Below are positions 9,114 to 17,283 of a stretch of 64,000 nucleotides of DNA, in pieces. The notes beneath the pieces are model-generated. The model worked only from the letters and a program-made list of their open reading frames with translations, was not told where the DNA came from and made no database searches. Both the position numbers and the translations under genes were made by a program. The stretch's first letter is position 1. Each line of letters begins with the position of its first letter. This DNA is from Sporomusaceae bacterium FL31 (GTDB taxonomy: Bacteria > Bacillota > Negativicutes > DSM-1736 > Dendrosporobacteraceae): contig BIFV01000008.1 in the NCBI GenBank assembly GCA_003990955.1, positions 303,066 to 367,065 of the forward strand. Reading direction: 5' to 3'.

Positions 9114-10111
9114 AGTTTGTCTTCCTCCCTTATTAAGGCTTCAATCAACTCATTGCGATTTATCGCATATGTTCCGAGTTTACCAACAACGACTCCTGCA
9201 GCTAAATTGGCAAGATATGCTGCATCTACAGGATCAAGCTGCCCAGCTAATGCAGCGCCTAAAACAGCAATAACAGTATCCCCCGCACCTGATACATCGA
9301 AAACCTCTTGAGCCTTAGTAGGAATATGCACTGACCGTTTATTCCCGATAAGACTTAGCCCTTTTTCAGATCTCGTGACAAGAATATTCTTAATCCGCAA
9401 ACGCCGCTTCATCGCTGAGGCAGCTTTTTTGATTTCGTCATCATTATTAGGCACGTGTATATGAACAGCTTCATTTAACTCTTTTAAATTAGGTGTTATA
9501 TAAGCTGCTCCTGAATATTTCTGCCAATTAGTGCCTTTAGGATCAATAATGACTGGAACATTATTCTTAGAACATTTTTCAATAACATACTGACAAAAAG
9601 TCGGCGTACATATGCCTTTTGCATAATCAGAAATAATCACACTGCTAATTTTCTGATCAATCAAACTGTCAACATAGGCTTTCAGTTTCAGTTCTATTTC
9701 GGAATCAATAGGCGCAGTCTCCTCGAAATCAAGACGCAGCATCTGCTGATGACCGCCAATAATGCGCAGTTTGGTAGTAGTTGGGCCATTTTTGCAGATA
9801 AGCCCAGTATAGTCAACTCCTTTGGAGTCTAGTATTCGATTCAAGCTATCACGGTGATGGTCATTGCCTACTACACCAGCAAGATAGGTTTTACAGCCTA
9901 ATAGCGCTAAGTTATGCGCAACATTGGCCGCACCACCAAGGGTTTCTTTTTCTTCTAGTACACGCGTTATTGGAACTGGAGCCTCTGGAGATATTCGCTT
10001 TACTTCACCAAAGTAGTACTTGTCCAGCATGACATCGCCGATTACCAGCACCGAACAAGCAGAAATACCACTTTCAACAAAAGCCTTTATTGCCTTAAAG
10101 TTCCTGTACAT
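9110..10111 (-). CDS. rfaE1: D-glycero-beta-D-manno-heptose-7-phosphate kinase (first copy)
   Basis: 333 residues, PfkB/ribokinase family. It shows VLVIGDVMLDKYYFGEVKRISPEAPVP at the N-terminus and the anion-hole signature DVSGAGDTVIAVLGAALAG near the C-terminus. It corresponds to the kinase domain of bifunctional HldE without the adenylyltransferase domain. The start is ATG 10111, with GAGG 9 bases upstream; it overlaps gmhA by 17 bp. A second, diverged kinase of the same subfamily is at 16255-17265, next to the separate adenylyltransferase. Which copy is the main ADP-heptose enzyme cannot be told. Confidence 0.9.
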   Translation of the reverse strand: MYRNFKAIKAFVESGISACSVLVIGDVMLDKYYFGEVKRISPEAPVPITRVLEEKETLGGAANVAHNLALLGCKTYLAGVVGNDHHRDSLNRILDSKGVDYTGLICKNGPTTTKLRIIGGHQQMLRLDFEETAPIDSEIELKLKAYVDSLIDQKISSVIISDYAKGICTPTFCQYVIEKCSKNNVPVIIDPKGTNWQKYSGAAYITPNLKELNEAVHIHVPNNDDEIKKAASAMKRRLRIKNILVTRSEKGLSLIGNKRSVHIPTKAQEVFDVSGAGDTVIAVLGAALAGQLDPVDAAYLANLAAGVVVGKLGTYAINRNELIEALIREEDKL

Positions 10112-10670
10112 CTGAGGACACCTCATCGATATATTCACAAAGCATGTGGCCGAGTAATATGTGCGCCTCCTGAATTCTAGCCGTTACGCTAGAAGGAGCT
10201 TTTAAGCAAATCGCAGCTGTTTCAGCGACTTGACCACCGTTCTTGCCTGTCATTCCGACTGTTACTGCTCCTAACTCTTTGGCCTTTTGCAGAGCTAAAA
10301 CAACATTTCTGCTATTCCCTGAAGTAGATAGTCCAAAGACAACATCCCCTTCTCTTACTAGAGCATCAACTTGCCGGGCGAAAACTTGATCATAACCGTA
10401 ATCATTTCCTACAGCAGTTAGAATAGAAGTATCGGTCGTTAATGCAATCGAGGGCAACCCGCGTCGTTCTTTAACAAATCTACCAACAAACTCTGCTGCT
10501 AAATGCTGGCAGTCAGCTGCGCTTCCACCGTTACCACAGAAATAAAGAGTATGTCCATTTGCTAACGCATTGCTGCATATTTTTGCCGCTTCATCAAGCT
10601 CGGTTATACAAGTCTGAGCCAATGTTTCAATTACTTGAATGTGCTCTTGGATAATTCGATTAAAAGGCAT
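10095..10670 (-). CDS. gmhA: Sedoheptulose-7-phosphate isomerase
   Basis: 191 residues, SIS fold. The phosphate-binding CGNGGSAADCQHLAAEFVGRF and the second SIS loop FGLSTSGNSRNVV are present, and QEAHILLGHMLCEYID near the end supplies the catalytic His region of GmhA. It makes D-glycero-D-manno-heptose 7-phosphate, the first committed step of ADP-heptose synthesis. The ATG has AGGAGG upstream. It lies between a heptosyltransferase-like gene and the pathway kinase. Confidence 0.95.
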   Translation of the reverse strand: MPFNRIIQEHIQVIETLAQTCITELDEAAKICSNALANGHTLYFCGNGGSAADCQHLAAEFVGRFVKERRGLPSIALTTDTSILTAVGNDYGYDQVFARQVDALVREGDVVFGLSTSGNSRNVVLALQKAKELGAVTVGMTGKNGGQVAETAAICLKAPSSVTARIQEAHILLGHMLCEYIDEVSSDVQEL

Positions 10671-10689
10671 AGTTATCTGCCTCCTATTA

Positions 10690-11811
10690 TTATTTCAATT
10701 CAACGATCTGACACTGATAATGACCTGGCGCACGAGAAACATCGCCAGCTTTATCACCATATTTTTCGAGTAATTGCAATGTATATTTCATCACAGTGTC
10801 AACCGTAATAACCTTCATACATTCATGGGTATCACAGTGATGAACTCCACAAGGATGGCAATCAACCGGTGTCTTAATTAAAATGCTTCTATTATTGTAA
10901 GGATAAAAACCTGGGACAGGTGATGCACCAAACATAGTCACTAACGGAACATCCATCGCTACCGCAACGTGCATTGGCCCAGAGTCATTCGTGACAAGAA
11001 CAGCACATTTTTTAAGAAGTGCGGCTAGCTCGAGCAAAGATAATTTTCCAGTAAATATTTTTAACTGATCATGCTCTTTGTTTTTCATCATTGCCACTGT
11101 TTGATCAACTAATTCCTGATCCATTGGCCCGCCAAAATAAGCAACGCCGTAACCCAATTCGATCAGTTTATCAGCTAACTCAGCGTAATATTCATTGCGC
11201 CAACGTTTGGTCGGCCAGCTGGCCCCTATGTTTAATCCTACAACTTTCAATTGTTTTTGATTCTGAACGTTCGCAGTTGGAAAAACCTCTGACCATATTT
11301 GTTCAGCAGCATGCACTGCTTTGTCATCCAGCCACATTTCAATACCACGATCATCAAAATCTGTGATCCCTAAAAACTCACGAAGAACATCAAAATGAGC
11401 ATGCACTTGATGTTTGACGGCTTTGCGATTTTCCATAACTTGATCAAAGAATAAACCTAATCCGAAAGTCGAATAACCAACTATTTTCTTTGCTCCGCTA
11501 AAAGCAGCAATAAAGGACGCGCGTTCATTAGCATGTAAATTGATTACCAGATCAAACTTACGCGCCCGGATTTCTCCAACAAACTTAAGATAATTAGTTA
11601 GCTTGTTATGATACCCTTTTTTATCAATTTCTATAAGCTCATCAATATTTTGGTTATATTTAACTAAATCACGCAATTTAGCATCAGCGAGCAGCGAAAT
11701 GCGTGCTTTAGGATAGTTAGTACGTAGAGTTCGCAAAACCGGAGTTACCAGTAACAGATCTCCGATATGCATCAAATTAATGACTAGTATATTAGAGTAC
11801 AGCGTCCTCAC
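10690..11811 (-). CDS. waaF: Lipopolysaccharide heptosyltransferase II-like (family 9)
   Basis: 373 residues as an open frame from GTG. It has ILVINLMHIGDLLLVTPVLRTLR at the N-terminus, LNIGASWPTKRW in the donor domain and LVTNDSGPMHVAVAMDVPLVTMFGASPVPGFYPY near the C-terminus. The tail has a Cys/His-rich CHPCGVHHCDTHEC. The GTG at 11811 overlaps the AGGAGG SD itself. Eight bases after that SD lies an in-frame CTG (11802) that would give MYSNILVINLMHIGD, the usual family N-terminus, so a CTG start is a real possibility. The assignment to heptosyltransferase II rather than another family 9 enzyme is by resemblance only. Confidence 0.82.
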   Translation of the reverse strand: MRTLYSNILVINLMHIGDLLLVTPVLRTLRTNYPKARISLLADAKLRDLVKYNQNIDELIEIDKKGYHNKLTNYLKFVGEIRARKFDLVINLHANERASFIAAFSGAKKIVGYSTFGLGLFFDQVMENRKAVKHQVHAHFDVLREFLGITDFDDRGIEMWLDDKAVHAAEQIWSEVFPTANVQNQKQLKVVGLNIGASWPTKRWRNEYYAELADKLIELGYGVAYFGGPMDQELVDQTVAMMKNKEHDQLKIFTGKLSLLELAALLKKCAVLVTNDSGPMHVAVAMDVPLVTMFGASPVPGFYPYNNRSILIKTPVDCHPCGVHHCDTHECMKVITVDTVMKYTLQLLEKYGDKAGDVSRAPGHYQCQIVELK

Positions 11812-11822
11812 CTCCTGTCTGA

Positions 11823-12959
11823 TTATCTGGCCAAGTTCACAATGTTCTGGGCCAGCTTACGCGGAGCAAAATCAGCATAAGCCCTGTCCAACTCCTGAGA
11901 ATAAACAGAATACTTTTCATTAAAGGTATTTACGAACCTTTCCAAAGCATCTTTAAATTGTACCATATCGCCCCCTCTAAACGAAGCCCCGATATCATAC
12001 TTTTGCAACACTTCGGGATTTACGATATCTGCAATAATAACTGATTTATGAAAACCAATTGCGGTTGATAACATAGCTGAGGTATGATAGCGATAACGCT
12101 CGGTACCATATGGCATAACCAGTGTATCGATTTGCGCGATTCCAGCTTGCCACTCGCTTCCTATCAACGGACGATGCCAGAACTCAATCGAGTCGGCGAA
12201 GTGTGCGTATTTTTGAATAATTCGTTCAAAATCGTGCGCATCTTCTACTGATTGCGTAGCTCCTTGTACTAGTAATTTGACAGGCCGTTTAAAATCACAA
12301 TTTATATATACATCGAGAAAGGATTCCAAGTTCTTTTCCTTGCGATACTGGCCAAAAAAACCCAACTTTAGAACTTCTGGAATTGCTTGAATAGGTTCAA
12401 CCTGGATGTCTCGTGGAATATAGTTTGGTGGTGAAAAGAACTTAACATTATTTAATGTCGTTTTCAAAGAATCTTCGGCAAAGGTTTGCACACCAATTCT
12501 TATGTGATCAAGATGTTTGACTTTATCAGCATTTTCATATAAGCGCACGGCTTCTTTTGGTGTCAGGCCGTGAATAATAAATAATACTGGCACAGGTGAT
12601 TTACGCAAAGAGCTTATTCCCAATGCTCTTAAATATCGATATGTCGCAGAAGGAAAAATAATAGCATCAAACTGTTTTTCTAAGGCATGCTCATAGAGTG
12701 CTTTGTACCAGCGTTGGCGATTGAATTCACGTTTTGCGGAAAACCACATCTTTTTTAGGCCTTTAACACCCGCATAAGATACTCCTGCGCCAGCTACATA
12801 ATGAACAGGTACACCGTAATTCCATTTGAACTCATGCCCCTCAGGAACATAAAACTCAACTTCGTGCCCAAGCGCAGTAAGTTCTTCAACCAACATCCGA
12901 TCATAATCTATTTCATGCCCTCCAGGTGTTACAACAGACTCCATAATTGCAAATTTCAT
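11823..12959 (-). CDS. GT-B type glycosyltransferase, specificity unknown
   Basis: 378 residues. The N-terminus MKFAIMESVVTPGGHEIDYDRMLVEELTALGHEVEFYVP is the first Rossmann strand and loop of a GT-B enzyme. The second half contains LKLGFFGQYRKEKNLESFLDVY and an acidic LVMPYGTERYRYHTSAML segment where family 4 enzymes bind the nucleotide sugar. It overlaps the preceding GT2 gene by 4 bp (ATGA). It probably adds a core sugar after the heptoses. No closer family could be assigned by eye. Confidence 0.72.
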   Translation of the reverse strand: MKFAIMESVVTPGGHEIDYDRMLVEELTALGHEVEFYVPEGHEFKWNYGVPVHYVAGAGVSYAGVKGLKKMWFSAKREFNRQRWYKALYEHALEKQFDAIIFPSATYRYLRALGISSLRKSPVPVLFIIHGLTPKEAVRLYENADKVKHLDHIRIGVQTFAEDSLKTTLNNVKFFSPPNYIPRDIQVEPIQAIPEVLKLGFFGQYRKEKNLESFLDVYINCDFKRPVKLLVQGATQSVEDAHDFERIIQKYAHFADSIEFWHRPLIGSEWQAGIAQIDTLVMPYGTERYRYHTSAMLSTAIGFHKSVIIADIVNPEVLQKYDIGASFRGGDMVQFKDALERFVNTFNEKYSVYSQELDRAYADFAPRKLAQNIVNLAR

Positions 12960-13717
12960 GTTGTTTTTGGCCTCGCTTTCTGCAAATATTCTAGCTTAAC
13001 ATATTTGGCCATTGTATAGAAAGCGTGCAATACCGCAAAGATAAATCCAATTTTTCCATCACGCCATCCCGACTTCAAAATATAAAATCTAAAAAACGCA
13101 AACCCTGGTCTTAAAGTAATATCAGTAAATTTTGCGCGTTTTCCTTTTTCATGCATTTGCCTGGCCATCAGCGTTGTATATTGATTAAATTTAAAAAAAT
13201 AGCGATCCCAATCAGTATAAGTATGGTGATGCATGACATTTTTTAGGCGCTTAATCGGCAAGCTAACTATAGCCTGTTCGTGTACAGTACCTTCCCAGCG
13301 AATTGCGCATCGGGGATAAAGTCTTAACGAATAGTCTGGCGAATGGCCTCCATATTTAACCATTTTGCCAAAAACAATATTCATTCGTAGTATCTCATAG
13401 CCAGCTTTATCATCACTTTGTACAATAGGCTTTATTTCGTTAGCCAAATCCGCTGTAACGCGTTCGTCTGCATCTAAATACATTACCCAGTCCGAATCAG
13501 TTTGAGTAAGTGCGAAATTTCGCTGTGCCGCAAATCCCTGTGTCATCGCCTGATAAACGACTTTTGCTCCAACGCTTTCTGCAAGCTCAACGGTACGATC
13601 TGTACTTCCTGAATCAACAACGATAACTTCGTCAGCAAACTTTACAGTACTAATACAATCTACGATATTTTTTTCTTCATTATAAGTTAAAATTAAAACT
13701 GCTAATTTTTTAAACAT
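12956..13717 (-). CDS. Family 2 glycosyltransferase, WaaE/KdtX-like
   Basis: 253 residues, GT-A fold. It shows VLILTYNEEKNIVDCISTVKFADEVIVVDSGSTDRTVELAE and the metal-binding VMYLDADERV; GGHSPDYSLRLYPR and WEGTVHE are typical of the WaaE/KdtX group, which adds beta-glucose to the inner-core heptose. A hydrophobic C-terminal segment (KIGFIFAVLHAFYTMAKYV) may lie on the membrane. It is embedded between family 9 and GT-B genes, consistent with inner-core assembly. Confidence 0.82.
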   Translation of the reverse strand: MFKKLAVLILTYNEEKNIVDCISTVKFADEVIVVDSGSTDRTVELAESVGAKVVYQAMTQGFAAQRNFALTQTDSDWVMYLDADERVTADLANEIKPIVQSDDKAGYEILRMNIVFGKMVKYGGHSPDYSLRLYPRCAIRWEGTVHEQAIVSLPIKRLKNVMHHHTYTDWDRYFFKFNQYTTLMARQMHEKGKRAKFTDITLRPGFAFFRFYILKSGWRDGKIGFIFAVLHAFYTMAKYVKLEYLQKARPKTT

Positions 13718-13736
13718 AAAAAACCTCGATATCTAA

Positions 13737-14756
13737 TTATCGCAGTATTGCTTCTACTGCTCTAACTATTTTCTGAGAATCAATTCTCATCATACATTGA
13801 TGTTCCAAGCATTCTTTCCTGCCCCAACAAGGAGAACAGTCTACCGGCTCATAAATTAGTACGTCATTTTTCCCCCGTGGCCCCCATACACGCGGATCCG
13901 TGGGACCAAAAACCGCAATAACAGGTGTACCAACAGCTTGAGCGATATGCAATGGACCAGTATCAACCGTAATCATGAATTTTGCTAATCTGATAAACTC
14001 AACTAATTCTGGTAAGCTTAGCGTACCTGCCAACACTCTGTCACTTGTAATTCCTGCTTCGACTGCAAGCTGATCAAGTATAACTTTCTCTGTCCGACTA
14101 CCTATAAGATAAATATCAGCCTTAGAACGCAGTTGCTTTATGATTTCTATATACTTTTCTGTAGGTAAACTTTTTAAAGGGTAGCTCCCAATTGGGCAGA
14201 TTATACCTACCGGATTACTTGTCGAAAGACTGAGAAGATCCATTATTTTTCTCTGCACATCTGTTTTTTTCTTTAGACTAAGACTAGTATCCTGAGCAAC
14301 TATTTCTAAAGGGTTAAGGACAGCAAGATGATTATGAGTCTCGTGTGTAATCGTTTCACGGTGTGAATTAGCAATATGAGTGAGAAACCACTTCGCATTT
14401 TGTGCATCATACCCAACTCGATATTTTATACCCGATGCCCATGCGACAATTGCGCCACGAACTGCAAAATTCATACAAACAGCTAAGTCATATTTTTCAT
14501 TTCGCAGTTCACGAATTAATTCAATACCACCGATAATTCCTTTATGACTTCCTTTTTTGTCATAAATTCGAACCTCATCAATAAAAGGATTTAATTCCGC
14601 TATTGGTGCAGTCAGCGGCACCGTAAGCATTGTAATCCGGGCAGAAGCGTAAGTATCACGAAGTGCACGAGTTAATGGAATAGATAATATTACATCTCCA
14701 ATAAACGCAAGGTTTATTACCAATATTTTGTTTATCTCATTTGCTGCAATCATCAT
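13737..14756 (-). CDS. Glycosyltransferase family 9 (heptosyltransferase family)
   Basis: 339 residues. Features are ILVINLAFIGDVILSIPLTRALR, GIICPIGSYPLKSLPTEKYIEII and FMITVDTGPLHIAQAVGTPVIAVFGPTDPRVWGP, followed by a Cys-rich tail (CSPCWGRKECLEHQC) as in its operon neighbours. Two adjacent ATGs (14756 and 14753) follow AGGTAGGA. It sits 7 bases downstream of the WaaC-like gene. It is probably a heptosyl- or related transferase of the core; the acceptor is unknown. Confidence 0.82.
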   Translation of the reverse strand: MMIAANEINKILVINLAFIGDVILSIPLTRALRDTYASARITMLTVPLTAPIAELNPFIDEVRIYDKKGSHKGIIGGIELIRELRNEKYDLAVCMNFAVRGAIVAWASGIKYRVGYDAQNAKWFLTHIANSHRETITHETHNHLAVLNPLEIVAQDTSLSLKKKTDVQRKIMDLLSLSTSNPVGIICPIGSYPLKSLPTEKYIEIIKQLRSKADIYLIGSRTEKVILDQLAVEAGITSDRVLAGTLSLPELVEFIRLAKFMITVDTGPLHIAQAVGTPVIAVFGPTDPRVWGPRGKNDVLIYEPVDCSPCWGRKECLEHQCMMRIDSQKIVRAVEAILR

Positions 14757-14763
14757 GGTCTTC

Positions 14764-15783
14764 CTACCTCAATAATGTTGTAATTGACTCATAAACTTCA
14801 GGCACAGTTATTGCACCTAAACAATCCTTTTGTTGCGGGCATTGACGTTTCCAACAGCCACTACATAAAGTACTCACTTGTAATGCAATATGACCAGTTC
14901 CATAGGGGCCATTGCGCTTTATATCGGTCGGTCCCATTAAAGCAATTACTGGTGTACCAATTCCAACACTAAGGTGCATTGGCCCTGTGTCTCCACCAAC
15001 TAAAACCTTAGCTTTTTTTATGATGTAAGCCAACTGTTTCAATGTAGTTTTTCCGGTTAAATCGACTGGCGGAATATTCGCTGCTGCGATAATCTCATCA
15101 GCTAAGCGTTTATCTCCAGATCCTCCAATAATTACCGGGATAACATTATTCTCATACAGTAAATTCACTAACTGTGCGTAATGCAAAGTTGGCCAGCGTT
15201 TATTAGGCCAGTTTGCGCCCACAGCTAAAATGACATAGGATTTATCGATATTCATACCGGCCTGCTTAAGAATTTGCACAGCAGCTGTTTTTTCCTTATC
15301 GGTAATGTGCACTGGAAACTTAACTTCCCTTACCTTGCATCCAAGTTCTCGGGCAACATCAAGATATCGTTCTACGACATGTCCATTTTGATTAGGACCG
15401 CATACTGGGCGGCTAACCAAATGACTAAATTCACGCATATTGCAGAATCCCAATTTAGTTTTAGCTCCGCTTAAATAAGCAATTGCAGCACTCTTAGCCA
15501 AGCCTTGAAGATCTAATACAGCATCAAAATTACCTTGCTTTAAAATAGCGGAAAAAGAGGGCAGATTTCTCATAAGCCCTCCTACAGAACGAAACTTATT
15601 CTTCTCAAATAGAAGAACCTGATCTATATATGGATTATTAGTAAGCAGATCATATGCTGCCTTTTCAACAACCCAAGTAACTTTTGCTTGGGGAAAAGAT
15701 TCTTTCAGTGCATAGGATACAGGTAATGCATGAATGACATCACCAATAGCGCTCATTTTTACGACAAGAATATTATTTATCAT
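14764..15783 (-). CDS. waaC: Lipopolysaccharide heptosyltransferase I-like (family 9)
   Basis: 339 residues. Family 9 motifs are ILVVKMSAIGDVIHALPVSYALKESFP, LDLQGLAKSAAIAYLSGAKTKLGF, VGANWPNKRWP and LVGGDTGPMHLSVGIGTPVIALMGPTD. The N-terminal MSAIGDVIHALP and LQGLAKSA segments are those of WaaC, which adds the first heptose to Kdo. It follows rfaE1-rfaE2, so donor synthesis and first use are adjacent. The tail CSGCWKRQCPQQKDC could bind a metal, which is inference. Confidence 0.87.
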   Translation of the reverse strand: MINNILVVKMSAIGDVIHALPVSYALKESFPQAKVTWVVEKAAYDLLTNNPYIDQVLLFEKNKFRSVGGLMRNLPSFSAILKQGNFDAVLDLQGLAKSAAIAYLSGAKTKLGFCNMREFSHLVSRPVCGPNQNGHVVERYLDVARELGCKVREVKFPVHITDKEKTAAVQILKQAGMNIDKSYVILAVGANWPNKRWPTLHYAQLVNLLYENNVIPVIIGGSGDKRLADEIIAAANIPPVDLTGKTTLKQLAYIIKKAKVLVGGDTGPMHLSVGIGTPVIALMGPTDIKRNGPYGTGHIALQVSTLCSGCWKRQCPQQKDCLGAITVPEVYESITTLLR

Positions 15784-15806
15784 GTCATCCTACCTTTAGC
15801 CAATGG

Positions 15807-16274
15807 CTATTTCTGATTGGCTATTTTGTCAATTATCCTTGTTGAGGAACGTCCCTCAACTAAAGGTATTAGAACTGTTTGTCCGCCATATGCAGCAGCG
15901 ACTTTTGCTTCAGGTAATGTCTCAACTGAATAATCGCCGCCTTTTACATAAATATCAGGCTTCAGCTCACTGACTAATTGCTCAGCCGTCGCTTCATCAA
16001 AAATAATTACATAATCCACTGCTTTTAACGCAGCTATCACTTCTGCTCTATCACTTTCATTGTTAATAGGTCGGCTCGGCCCCTTAAGTTTTCGTACTGA
16101 ATCATCACTGTTCAATCCAAGTACCAAACAATCGCCATACTGTTTAGCAGCATTTAAATAGCGTACATGACCAGCATGCAGAATATCAAAACACCCATTC
16201 GTAAACACTACTTTATTTCCTTGATTTTTTAGTTGTTCTCCTAACTGAGCTGCTTTATTTCTCACAATGATCAT
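15807..16274 (-). CDS. rfaE2: D-glycero-beta-D-manno-heptose 1-phosphate adenylyltransferase
   Basis: 155 residues, cytidylyltransferase-like fold. The nucleotide-binding TNGCFDILHAGHVRYLNAAK (HxGH) and the C-terminal VEGRSSTRIIDKI (STRII) are present. It is a free-standing version of the C-terminal domain of HldE and makes ADP-D,D-heptose. It overlaps the upstream kinase by 20 bp and has GGAG 6 bases before the ATG, so translation is coupled. Confidence 0.93.
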   Translation of the reverse strand: MIIVRNKAAQLGEQLKNQGNKVVFTNGCFDILHAGHVRYLNAAKQYGDCLVLGLNSDDSVRKLKGPSRPINNESDRAEVIAALKAVDYVIIFDEATAEQLVSELKPDIYVKGGDYSVETLPEAKVAAAYGGQTVLIPLVEGRSSTRIIDKIANQK

Positions 16275-17265
16275 AGTAATCTCCGATCGCTTGTTTTAAT
16301 TCCGCTGCCGTTACAGTTGCAGTTCCAAGTTTTTTGACCGCTATCCCAGCAGCAAAATTAGCCAACTGACAAGCTAGTACAGGAGCCGCTCCGGCTGCAA
16401 GGGCCAAAATCATGGCTGCCACCGCCGTATCACCCGCCCCACTTACATCAAAAACCTCACTGCGATTTGTAACCGGTATATGATGCACGGCACCATTGGC
16501 TTCAAAGAGGCTCATCCCCTCACCACCGCGGGTAATTAATACACCGTCTGCTTGCAGTTTGTCAAGCAGCAGTTTTCCTGCATCAAGTATATTACTCTCA
16601 CTAATGATGTCCATATTGGCTGCAGCAGCGGCTTCAGCCTCATTTTGTTTAACATATCCCACACCGGTAAATTTTAAAATATCATACCGTGAATCAACCA
16701 CACATGGAATATTCAGTTGGCGGCATTTTTCAATAATGAAAGCCCGAATATCAGCAGATATTGTTCCACTTCCATAATCACTCATTACAACCCCGCTAAC
16801 TTGTTGGATCATTCCTTTTATATATTTAAGAAGTGATTGTTCTGTTTGGGATGATACAGGGGTCTTGGATTCCCGGTCTATACGAACGACCTGTTGACTT
16901 ACAGTAGCCAATCCACCAGCTACTACCCGGGTCTTAGTAATTGTAGAACGTTCACCATCACGAACCAATCCTGCAGTGATAACTCCTTTTTCCTGCAGCG
17001 TACCCGCTAAGCCAATACCTGCACTGTCATCACCAATAATTCCGACTGCGTAAACCTGACCACCTAATGTTGCAGTATTATGAACAGCATTAGCAGCACC
17101 GCCAGGAACTATTTTTTCTCCAGTATGCTCTAAAACCAACACTGGTGCTTCACGAGAAATACGTGATATCTTGCCTTGTAAATATATATCAGCCACCACA
17201 TCTCCAATGACTAAAATTTTTTGCTTATCAAATTCATTAATAACTTGCATCAGGTGACTATTCAA
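16255..17265 (-). CDS. rfaE1: D-glycero-beta-D-manno-heptose-7-phosphate kinase (second copy)
   Basis: 336 residues, PfkB family. It shows ILVIGDVVADIYLQGKISRISREAPVLVLEH and the C-terminal DVSGAGDTAVAAMILALAAGAAP. TTG at 17265 is the start: AAAGGAG lies 7 bases before it, whereas the first ATG would be 15 bases further in. It resembles the kinase at 9110-10111 closely in motif order but differs through the middle (VKQNEAEAAAAANMD versus ITPNLKELNEAVHIH). Its overlap with rfaE2 makes it the likelier true partner of the split HldE. Confidence 0.9.
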   Translation of the reverse strand: MNSHLMQVINEFDKQKILVIGDVVADIYLQGKISRISREAPVLVLEHTGEKIVPGGAANAVHNTATLGGQVYAVGIIGDDSAGIGLAGTLQEKGVITAGLVRDGERSTITKTRVVAGGLATVSQQVVRIDRESKTPVSSQTEQSLLKYIKGMIQQVSGVVMSDYGSGTISADIRAFIIEKCRQLNIPCVVDSRYDILKFTGVGYVKQNEAEAAAAANMDIISESNILDAGKLLLDKLQADGVLITRGGEGMSLFEANGAVHHIPVTNRSEVFDVSGAGDTAVAAMILALAAGAAPVLACQLANFAAGIAVKKLGTATVTAAELKQAIGDYYDHCEK

Positions 17266-17283
17266 AGCAATTCTCCTTTGGAT

